NCBI RefSeq assembly: GCF_000003815.2
Contig: NC_049995.1
Location: 6,156,475-6,220,474, forward strand
Direction of reading: 5' to 3'
DNA length: 64,000 nucleotides
Source: Branchiostoma floridae
Taxonomy: Eukaryota; Chordata; Leptocardii; Amphioxiformes; Branchiostomatidae
Part shown: positions 35,201 to 47,200 of the stretch, piece after piece
Position numbering within the stretch: the first letter of the stretch is position 1
Layout of the letters: every line of letters begins with the position of its first letter
Made by a program: the position numbers and the translations under genes
The notes under the pieces: generated by a model
The model's input: only the letters and a program-made list of their open reading frames with translations
What the model was told of the DNA's origin: nothing
Database searches by the model: none

Positions 35201-38200
35201 GGCATGCTCTGTCGTGGCACGGTCAGGGAGTACGCATGTCACAGACATGGAGCTCCGTCACGCAAGCGTGGCAGCAAGCGCAACAGAAGAAGTAAAAAGG
35301 TTGGGTGCACTTTTCACGTGAAAGTTATGGAGCCTGAAGACATGTCTATAAAGCTTGAGATACGTCTCCATAGTGTCCACGCTAACCATGTGCCTGGGTC
35401 AACAGAAGACAGCAAGTTCCTTCCAGTAGACAGTCGGGTACTGGACATTGCTCACGATTGCCTGGACGCTGGCCTACGCATTCAACAAACTGTGAACATT
35501 ATACAAAATGTTGTTAGTTCTGGTAGCATTGGGGAAATTGACAAGAGCAGATACAGGGCAGTCATGACACGCAAAGAGCTAACAAGGCTACAGCACCAGC
35601 GAAGACGGAAGCATAGGCTCTCTGATGATGACTGGTTTAGTACTTACAGCAAGCTCAATGAGTACAAGTCCCAAGGAAAGTGCATCTACTTCCAGAAGTA
35701 TGACCCAGACAACGCCGATAGCGACAAACGGCCATTTGTCGCCGTCCTACAGACAGAATGGCAGAGGAGAATGGCAGAGCGCTTTACCCCGAACAGCGCT
35801 TGGAGCGTTGACTCAACTTTCGGACTGAACTCATATGGTTTGCCACTGTTCACAGCCACAGTTCCCAATCAAAACAAAGAAGGAATTCCACTGTTCTTCC
35901 TCATCACATCGGCAGACAAGAACACAAACCAGGAGGAGACAGGGATCAAGGTTGGCTTCTCTGCAGTCTTTCAGAATGTGCAAGCACGACCAAACGCCAT
36001 CCTTATAGACAAATCTCTTACAGAAAGACGAGGGATACAGGCCGCAGTGGACCAGGATGCCCTGTCGTGGGACCAATCCAAACAAACAAAGTGCAGGATA
36101 ATCCTGTGCTGGTTCCACTGCAAAAAGGCGTGGACGGAAAACCTCCTGCCAAAGCTGCCAGCGGACGTGGCAGCAAAAGTGTATGACCAGCTCTGCACGA
36201 TGATGTTTGCCAGCACATGGGAGAAGTATGAAGAAGAAAGTAAACGAATGGAGGATGAGTTTAACGACTACCCAGCAATCAAAAAGTACCTCCGTGGCTG
36301 GGACTCGGATGACTGGCGACACATGTGGGTCAGGGCTGGGAGGATGTTCCCTCATGGAGACCAGAACACCACCAATCTGACGGAGAGAGAATGGATGACG
36401 ATCAAATACACCATTCTAACTGGACGCGCCAATCACCGTATAGATACGCTCCTAGATGCGCTGATTGGAAACCCTAGGGACGAGAGGTATCAGGGTGGCC
36501 AGACCACAGTGGCCTTTCATGTAAAAAAGCAAGAGGAAGCCGACATGGGCTTCAACACGAAGTCATTGTCAAAAACAGAGCGCGGTCGCCAAGACATGGC
36601 AGAAATGTACATGGCTGCCTACAGGAAAGACCCTTCAGTGATAACAATGGTAAACCAGAACGTGCTGCTCTTCCATGTCAAGAGCACGAGTGTGGAGGGT
36701 GTATCACACAGTGTGAGCCTTACAGAACAGTTCTGTACATGTAGGGACAATGCCACAAATGGACAGACATGTAAGCACTTATTAACAGCAACCAAGTTCC
36801 TTCAGCAGTACCACCCCAGTCTGATCAACAGCATCATGCCTCCAGAGATGTACAATACCAGTAGTACATTTGTTCCTACTTCAACTTCAAGTGAGCTGTC
36901 TGAAATGTCTGCTGTGCTAGCAGAGGACCACCTTGACACGACTCAAGAAGACTGCAGGGGCAAACTAATGGATGGTATCACAAAGTTAGAGTCTGTTTTA
37001 ACTGGAATGAAGGAAAACACAGCACAGATGACCGAATACCAATGTCAGCAGGCATCTACAGTTGTAAACCAATGCCTCCAGCAACTACCAATGACAGCAA
37101 CACTTCAAAAGCCACAGACGAAAGACGAACGGGTAACAGCAGCTCGACTAGTCAAGTCTATACAGCAGAGCAACATGGCAGCTAGAAGAAGAAAGGCCAG
37201 GGCAAGTACACCTGCAAGTGCTGCTGCCTCAGCGGACAATATGACAGGTCCTACTGCAACATCATCAAGACGCATGAAAGTAAAACAGGTGCACAAACGT
37301 GTAAGGCTTCCAGGCAAGAATGCATCGTATAAGAGAGTGCGCTGTGACAACTGTGACACAAACACTTTTGTAGGCGTCACCAAGAAGGGGAAAACAGTCA
37401 AGGGTAGTACAACCTGCAAAAACTGTGACACCTCAATATCTTATGTAGCTTAGATATACTTAGTCTGATGTCTTAAAGAGCTTGGTCACAGAAGATGTTA
37501 ATTTTTCTGTGCTGGTTTTCTTACAAACATTGTACTTGTACTTATTAAACTGTATTAGCCAGGCCTCCATTGATGTGGCTGCCAGTAACATGCTACATTT
37601 GATAATTAATGTTATCTGGATTTGTACTGGTATTATCTGGTCTATGTATATTATTTTGTTATGTAAATTCTGTCATTAAGAATCATTCTATGTACTAGCT
37701 GCATCATTGGCAAGTTCTTTGGTACAGATAGAGTGCATGCCAAACCCTCCTGTTTACAGGAGACAATTTTAGTTTTGTGAAAGAAGTTGTTATATCTTAC
37801 TACTATCAAGATTCAACTTCATAATGCACCGCCTTCCTGCTTGGTGTGACATAGATTTAAGGTTTAGGAGAGGGCTCACAACGCCTCCCTGTAAAACTTG
37901 ATGCAGGCTCTTGTACATGTATCACTTTGAACAAATTGAAGTTCTGTCTTTAATCATGACAGTTGAGTGAGAGATACTAGTACCTTCTTTAGGCATGGAC
38001 AACCTGATTGTGTTATTATTATACTTCAGTCAACATCGTGTCCACTTTTAAGTAGAATAGTGGTTCAGACATGCTTGAAGGGCCAAGATATTGGTGATGT
38101 TGCTCGTTGTTAAAAATGTATTTCTTATATTAGCTCAATCCCTGCCAAACGTTTAATGATCTGTGGCCACTGGGACACCTTTACTTTCGAGCCCGCTTAC

Positions 38201-41200
38201 CAGAAAGAAATGTCATTACTTCTACAATCAGCATCCAGCTGCATCAATTCAACTATACCTGTAGACTAGAGCATGTTTTGAAATACAAATTATAGTCTAG
38301 TGAAATATTGACATAATTGTTGTTCAATCTTACAACTTGTTTTGATCCATCATTGGTAAACTGCATTTCACTGATTTGTTATGGTAAACTCTTGAACCCT
38401 AATTGCAAATTGGATACAACTTCTGTGTGCCTTGTTCTAGTATACATGTACTAGTATGTATACTGATGTTAATTAACTGACTTGTTGTAAACAACCAATG
38501 GTCTTCTCTATGTAAAGTACAACTATTTTCATATTGCTTAGGACTTCAAGGTGTTTGGATTCACTTATTAGTTGACTATCACTTTAAATGGCAGTACCAG
38601 TAGCTCCTACAAAAACTTCGAACATTATGACATAAGGGATGAAAATACAGTTTCAGATTATTTGGAGGATATGATTGATGCGATGTGTTCAGGTAACTAA
38701 TTTTATCACTTCAAGAGTTTATGGTAGATCTACTGTGTTGCAATACTTGCCATAATGTTACAATAAAAGGCCTGACCATGGATCATGATTATTTTTCCTT
38801 CAGTTGTGCATTTGTGAAAACTGTTCTCAAGTACTAGTAAACTTAGCCCCTTTATAACCTTAGCTACATGAAAGACATGTACCCATTTGTTAGTAGAAAT
38901 ATGACAGTTAACATATTAACAAACCAGAATATTGCTGGGATAAATAATTCAATCACAAACTTGCCTTCTTGGAGACATCTAGTCACACTCCAGTTGGTGT
39001 GAAGCCCCAACGCCACGGCAAGGCAGTCTCCATTGTTGGGGAAATTTTGTGGTGAAATGACACCTTTTGCAATGTTGCATTAGTCAAGAACATTAGAGTT
39101 CCAGACTGATGGAACAGTGCATAACCAATCAAAGAAAGGCAGTTTCTCAAAAACAGAACCTACCACCTATATAAAAAGCTCTACCTAGCCCCTATCATGT
39201 ACAGATGCCCTAACTAGTCCCTATCACCCATACATAGAGCTGTGTACTGGTATACGTAACGTTATAGACTGTACCAATACAGTACCAGTACAATCAATTA
39301 AGGAACAGGTCGAAAATAACCGAACCCTGGCATACAAGTACTGTACCTACAACACATGTATACACAGAAGGACTGCTTGTCTATTACTTAGCCTACACGA
39401 AGGAACTGACAGAAGTTTTCACTTCAAATTACGGCAAATACCCGGTAGTCCCTTTCAATGGTAAAAAACATCAAAAACTTGCAGAGACATTTTGTAAACA
39501 TGCTAGCATTCAGGAAGAAAATGCAATCAAATTTTCTTGTTGGCAACATGTGGATGATTTTTGTCTTTGTTTCCATAAACTACTACTACTAGTAATCCCT
39601 ACTGGTGGTATTGGTGGTGGGGAATTATAGATCCTACAATTAAACACGCTTAGGTATCAGTTCGAACATGCATTTGGTGTGATCAAAGATCAATCATTAT
39701 TTGAACAAGAAAGTCAGGTCTGGACCTGTACCTAAACCCGTGTACCTCTACCTAGAATTTGTTTAGTTAGAACTTACACAGCTCCATCCATAAAGTCCCC
39801 ATATATATAAACCCTCTCCCTATACTATACACCCATAAAGTGCCCTACCTAGTCCCTATTACCCATACAGTGCCCTACCTAGTTACTATCATCTGTAACT
39901 TAATTAGTTAACCAATAACTAATCCCAAAAAAAAATTTTGAGCCCTCATGTCCTATTGCAAGGATGCCCTACCTGGTCCCAATAGTATGGATGCACTACG
40001 TATACATGGTCCCAATAGTATGGATGCCCTACCTGTTCCCTATCACATATGGATGCCCTACCTGGTCATTATCACATGCACATCACTTGTTGTAGTCATG
40101 AAGTTTCCTTCCACCTTTTTTGACCTGGTGTTATCAAGTACTAGTAATCTGTATGTCTTGGAATGAACTCACTGTAGATCTGTAAGTAATGTCAGAAACC
40201 ATAAAGGCATAAATTAGACAATAAAGTAATAGTGATAGACACCACTAAATTAAATATATCAGAAAGCTGGCTTATCATGGTCAGCATTCCAATGTAGAAT
40301 GTGTTTGTAGCATCTGATCATTTCCAAAATCATATAGAGTTGCTGGAGTACCTGCATTTTTGGCGTATAACTTGCAGCAGAGAGACCTGTACTAGTACTT
40401 AAGTTTCACTCGCCAACAAATGATATTTCTCAACAAGTATTCAACTTCTGACATGGTCATGCAGTGGATAATTTATGATTTCTGGTGCTATTGATTTTAA
40501 CAACAGTTACTCATTGACAAAACAAAACAGCACAATATAAACAAACAGGGATGATATGCTCTACTCTATTCTACATTGTTTAACTCTACTCTACATTGTT
40601 TAATCTGTTTAATAAGTGATATAGTATCTGAATTTGATAACTTTTATCACAATTCTCCGGTTCTGTACAACATGAAAGAACAATATTGTAAATCCTGGAA
40701 GCTGAAGGTTAACCTGAAAAAGTTATTGTATTTACAAAGGGAGGACAATTATGGAAAGATTGTTGTTTTTTGTTTGATAACAATGATTTAGAAACAGTAG
40801 CATCTTATTGTTAATCTTGTTGTTGTATCCTCAGCGGGCACATTCAAAGTCAACAGCAAATACTTAACAGCAAGGGATTGAAAGCTTTATTTGGAATTAG
40901 ACAATCATTAGACAAAGCAGACGCACCATTATCAGTTGAAAACAAACTCTTCAAGTGTGGTTACCCTTTAATTTGGCAAGCCCCTCAATCAAAAGATTCA
41001 AACATATCCCACTTAAACTGGCTGGTAAAACTATATAAAGACCAGATAATATAAACTATGGTCTTCAGTATGCTACAGGCACCCATGCAGTTAACATCAG
41101 TGGTAGCCTGACTGAGAAAGTACAAGTTACTCTTCAAATCCTGTTTGAAATCTAGAGACAACAGATAAGAAATTGAAGTAAGACTACACATCATAGAGAA

Positions 41201-44200
41201 ATTAGCTTGTTGAAGAATATTTAGCCCAGAATATGAAGTAATGACAATACTGGGTTGCTATTCAGTGTGAGACATCAGCTGGCAGTTTTATTTTGTACAG
41301 TTCTACAGAGCATAGGTCTATACTGGTCTCTTACTATAAGTCAATTATTACGAGTCATGTTTCTACACACACAACTCATGAGAGCTATAAGTCGTAAGGA
41401 ATACATTTTCAAGTTCGAAATGCAGATGCAAGTAGATGCTTTGATACAATTTTGACAAGGATGATTTGAAATTTGAAGAAATTTGTTTTTTCCAGAACTG
41501 CAGATAGTATTATCTTATTATCACATGATCTTATCTAATTGAAACCTTGCATTATGTAACTTTGTTAACACTTACTTTGGGTCATTCTGTATGATTTGAT
41601 AATGTTCCTATGAAAACCAGTACAGAATATTTGAATCAGTGACCAGTAATATGCAAATCTGTCTCTGACCATTGTTTCTAGCTGGTAGACAGTCTGGGGT
41701 GTTTATGAGTTTATGTGGTTATGGGGGTCAATCCACCATTCAAACTGCTGGACAAGTCACAGTGGGAGCACTTCCTTATTGTTCTTACCCTGGGCAAGAA
41801 ACCAGCCGGTTTAATTTCTGCAATTCACCAGCGTATGAAGGATATATATTTCCAGAATTTCCTAACCAACATTCATAATGAAAATAAAGGTCTAAGTGCG
41901 AAAACCAAACTCCGAACGTACACACTACTCAAGTCCTCATACAATGAAGAGCAGTATTTGAAAATTACAAACAATCGGCTCAGAATTACCATTATTGCTA
42001 AACTAAGAATCAGTTGCCACAAACTGCAAATTGGATCAGGAAGGCACAACCGTACTCCTCTATAACAAAGAGTCTGCCAATTTTGTACTTCAAACATGGT
42101 AGAAGATGAAGTGCACTTCACTGTTGTATTTTTACACACGAGTTAGCACTGACAAGTTTATATTCCTCATGCATTTTGACAAACCGACCATAACTAAACC
42201 CACAGTCCTACATTTTCACCATTACCAAGAAGCGAGAAGCCAAACTTCTGTGTTAGACTAGGTCTGTGAAATTTTTACATGTATAACACACTTTGGGTAC
42301 CTACTGGCTGCAAAATGCACCCGATATCATTATTATAACATAATAAAACCAATATTATTATTATTATCATAACTTTATATATATATATACACATGTTTTG
42401 ACTTGTTGTGACCTGTACTTAGCTTGGTTGGGCAAAACTGTGCAATAAAGGTCTTCATTTTCTTCTCATAACCAAGTCATGTTTTATATGTCTACAAGTG
42501 AAGTACAACCATTCTGACCATGCACCACACAAATTATTCCCAAGGTAGATGTCATCATAAAACTGTTGGTCAGCAAGGCAAATAATTCATAGACCCAAGT
42601 GCACACTGAGTCAGTTCATATTATCATGGTGTATTCTGTTATATAGGGGACATGCACATGTGAACAAGGAGGTTATACAACGTGATGTAAAGACTAAGAT
42701 TAACTTATGCATTTTTATCAAGGTTCTAGTTCTACTAAAAACTTGAAGAGGGATTTCGTAATTAATCACATGTAGCGACATTGAAAAAAAGTGCCGTCCC
42801 TCCTTCACATAAACGATGAGTAAATTCAAGGTATGAAGCTATTACAAATGTGTCATCAATATGTTTCGTGGAACTTCATCGTGTCCATAATGTTTTGGTA
42901 ACAGTTATCGTCATAATTTTTTTTTATAAGCCACAACTCTAACAAAAACCTCGAAGCCGTTTGAGCAGAACAAGGAGCAGAATAACGCAATGCACGCACT
43001 GCGCGAAAACACAGATTTCCACTTTGCAAACCCGTGTACACATGCAAGTAAATTCAGAGTGTCCACGGGTTCCCACGAGTGCCCACTGTGCGAACGTGAC
43101 GTGCCCCCACATGGGACACCCGTGCAAACCCGTGTAAACGGACCACTCGCGTGTCCATAACGTGCCCTTCCTGTGGAAACCCGTGTGCACTAACTGTGCC
43201 CTCTTAGTACACTTGTGCGTACGCGTGGAAACTATCGACGTATGCTTTTGTGTGCGAATGACTGTTGCATAACTTAACGGCTAATTATCACCTAATTATC
43301 TCCCCGGGGCTCGACTGCGCCGTAATTCCCCCCTTTGTCATTAAAAGCAGCGCCATTTTCACTGCCCGGGCTTTCCCAGCCCAAAAATTTACCCTCCCAG
43401 ATTTTCCCTTCCCCTGTATACAATGTGTTTGCTTTTATTCTTTCTGAATGGTGAATTACGTTAATTTTCGTTTTGTTTTTTTGAGAGTCGACCGCTCCTG
43501 ACGCGTTCCTTCATATTTACTTAGTGCTGTCGCCCCTTTAGCTTCCAAAGGTTCGTCGGTCCTCCATCCCGTTGTTTTGGGGTTGTTATCCGCAGTCGCT
43601 CCACTCCAGGACGTTATAAACGTTGTCCTTTCTCCACTGTGCAGTCGCTCCAAGTTTGATGACAGAAAATTCCTGTAGGTCTCTTGAATTCAGCTCTGTA
43701 CATTATGATGTCGGCAGCATATACATTTATCACATAGTCGTTGCAGAATTCCAAGCGTGGACGTGCAAGTTCGTAACAGTGGTATCCAGCCGAGCCGAAG
43801 GAACTCCAAATCATTCACCCAAGTCGACCGGACAGAATCTTGTGTACCATGTAGAGCGACGTAGAGTTAACAGTCAGGGGTGCGTCTGGCGATCCAAGCG
43901 GTGGGGATCACCACACCCCACCCACAGAGAGCCCGCCCGACTCTCGGTAGACTGGATAATAGTCAGGAGGCCAGTCGTTGCTCTGAAAGTAGAATTTGGT
44001 CCCATGGCACTAGCAGTGGATTTCAATTCGATGGCAAGATAATGTCCGGTCTTGATGTAGAATCATTCCCAAGCTCTCAATGAGTGCCTGCGCTGTTTGT
44101 CGTGCGATCAAATACTTAGCTATCGGCCGGTTTGCGCAGCGTGAAAGCACTCTGAATGAGAAGATTTGAAATGACAACCGTCACAGGTTTGAAAATTGGG

Positions 44201-47200
44201 ACACGTGTGTTGATTGGTCCTCATTTCCAAACACCCACCTCATGTGTGAAATACGATTGGCTACTTCGGATCGGTATTTGAATACAGACACAATACTAGT
44301 AACTCATTGTATATACTATTTGTGTGTATCATCAAGGAGTTTGTACATGATGCCCTGCGCTCTACAAGTATTCTCAGTTCACTAAAGGAAGCTTGAGCTT
44401 TTCTTATGTATCATTGTTTTATCAAATATACAAATCGCATAAGTTCTAATATTTTTCTCAAAACACCTTGGGCTTTAGATAAATCATTTGTGTCTGCAGA
44501 AAGCCTACCAACCAAAACAAAAAAGAAACATTTAAGATTATCGACCAACTACACCCTGTGTATGTAGCCTCCCGCTAAACTCCCTTCCACGGTAAACTTA
44601 CTTTCCCGGCATTAGAAAACCTTAGTCAACATTGAAAATCGCGAACCAGCCCCCATAAAATAAAATCCAACCCTCCTCGTAGCCTGCGACGGAGGCTATG
44701 AGACACGCACGTCGGGATGCCATGCCGGGAAACAAAACAATGAAATGTGTATTTGGCCGTGGGGGAGGGGTGCTTGTGAAAGTCCAGTAATAACCTTCTT
44801 GCTTTTCACCTTGCTTGTCGGTATTACCCACTTGTAACAGACATTTAGACATTTGCTGAGTTCATTAGTATTCTGGCGGGTCAAACTTCCGCCCCTCAAT
44901 ATTCAACCAAAAACCAACTTGAAGCCAGGCAGACAATCTCCATAATACCGATATCAACCAAAAATTACACTGTGAAAGTGAACTATACAAATATTGAAGT
45001 TCTCCATAACCTAATTATCTTTGTAAATGTTTGAATCGATTTTTTTTTCGGCAAACAAGGACTCAGTACAATGGAAACTCAACACGGTGTCGGAATGCGG
45101 CGTTGATATACTGTATAAACAAAGCCGACCGACCAAAGAACAACACTTTCAATCTAATAGAATACATGCATTGATAGGCGCCGCACTCCAGGTTAAAGCC
45201 TAGATGACAATCAACTCATGTAATGTTGCATAGAAAACAATTCATATGATTAGTTACAGAAATCGGGCACACTCCGTTAAAATTGAATATGTTGCTTCAG
45301 CAGTGACTTTAATCTTACACGCTATCTGTATATAGAGGTAAAGTAGTTTGTTGAGTTTCATGTATACGGCACGATTGTGTTGCATATCTTATTTCGCGTG
45401 CTGTTGGCGTCGGTTTCATTATTGACTTTCCCGCAAGTACATACCGAAATGTGGCAAGGGCTCTGATTATTTTTACTTGACAATTCACATAACTGAATCA
45501 TCAGACACTTCTCAGCCCTCCATTGTTAACGATAATTGTTCAACACGGGGAGTGTGCAACAGTGGGGCGCGTGGACTCTTCGCGTGCCCTATCGTGCGCA
45601 CAGGTTTGCATTGTAGGGGCACGCGGGAACAGGCAGTCCGTGGAAACCCGTGCCCACGGTGAGAACACACCAGGTTTCACCATCGTGCACAATATTGGGA
45701 ACTCGTGGAAATTTGCCTTTTCATGCAGTGACGGCAACGTTAACTTTTCAAAACTACACTAACGTCATAGAATTTCGGCCAGCAACATCTGTGTGGTAAT
45801 AAAATCGAGCATGATGTTTGGATTAGATGTTGACAATCTCTTTACAAACCTACTGTTTCGCTGAGAAATTACGCAAAAGTCAGGAAAACACAGTCCTCGA
45901 CCACATCCAGGGCGGCCATTTTGGCTGAATAATTGTAACCCCGAAGTGCCAGAATAAGCCAATCAGAGCCAGCTTTGCCACCCGCCGGTCCACCAATCAG
46001 GCGCTAGCGCCTGTTCAATTTGTAGCGAGAGGCGTGTGATTTAGATTTCGGCCCCCCCCCCCCCCCGTGTAGACTATTTGACATTCAGTAGTTTCTAGCG
46101 AGGACCAATCAAATAGCTGCTGGCAGATCAATGCCATTATGCAATAACTGTCCAGTCCGAGCTTTTAGCACCCTTGCTTATCATGTAAATGCCGTGAACT
46201 AAAACCAAACAGGCATTATTGTTCGTCATTTTGCACCGTGCAAGAGTTTTACTGGTCCACACACAGCTGTTCTATACTATCAGTTTAAAAGTTTACTTTG
46301 GTGACCAAAAGGTGGAGGGACTGTATATATAGCGATAGAGTTGTTGCGCCTTCAAAGTTTTTGAAATGACGGCCCTGTATCTTATTTCCGTTCGTATTAT
46401 TACACGCTCCGTCACTTCAGTTCTATTCATTTCAATTGCACTGTGAAGGTTCATGGCGTAATTGATTAGCGATTGGGATGCTAACTTTTCGACTCGAGTT
46501 CGAACCCGACGTGGTGCATTTAAACCCGATATGGTGCATTTTTTAGCTTTCTTTTTTTTTTCGAGAACATTTTACAACTAGTATTTACTTATAAGGTCGT
46601 ACTTTTGTAATTGAAATGTTGCTTTACATAAGGTTTTGCTTCTTGTCACACACCCAAAAAGTGGTGAGCTTTGTACGGGTCACAATATCTATCGGCGCTA
46701 TGTCTGTGCATTCGTTGAAAATCATGAGCACGCAGTCAATGTGCATACAATGTAATTAGAAAACATAGTACGCAGTCGCTTTACTGCAGTATCAAATATA
46801 ACGTTCTACTTCAAATAACCAGCAAACTATCAAAAGGAATCTCAAAGATTGTAATGTGTATTGCTGTTATCCAACAGCCAGTATGAAATCTACGGACAAT
46901 AGGTGTGAAATATTCCTCCCTGCCCCTCGCGTGCCACCAGTTTAGTGTTAATTAGTTACTCAGCATCTGAAATAACCGACTTCATGGGCGTTGACCTCGC
47001 TAGAAATCTTGTTCATGTGATTTAGAGACGAGCTCCCCCCCCCCCCCCCCACACACACACAACTAAATATACAAAGCATTACACAGCTGTAGTGAAATCA
47101 TGAAACCTGTTGAAAGAACTGCGGGATAAATATGGAGCCCACTGGAAAATAGTCAAATCACATCATGGCCTGCAATAAAAGGAAGATATAGTTACAGACC

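Noticed and set aside
35831-36355. 174-codon minus-strand frame
   Set aside because: Antisense of the conserved MULE catalytic core.
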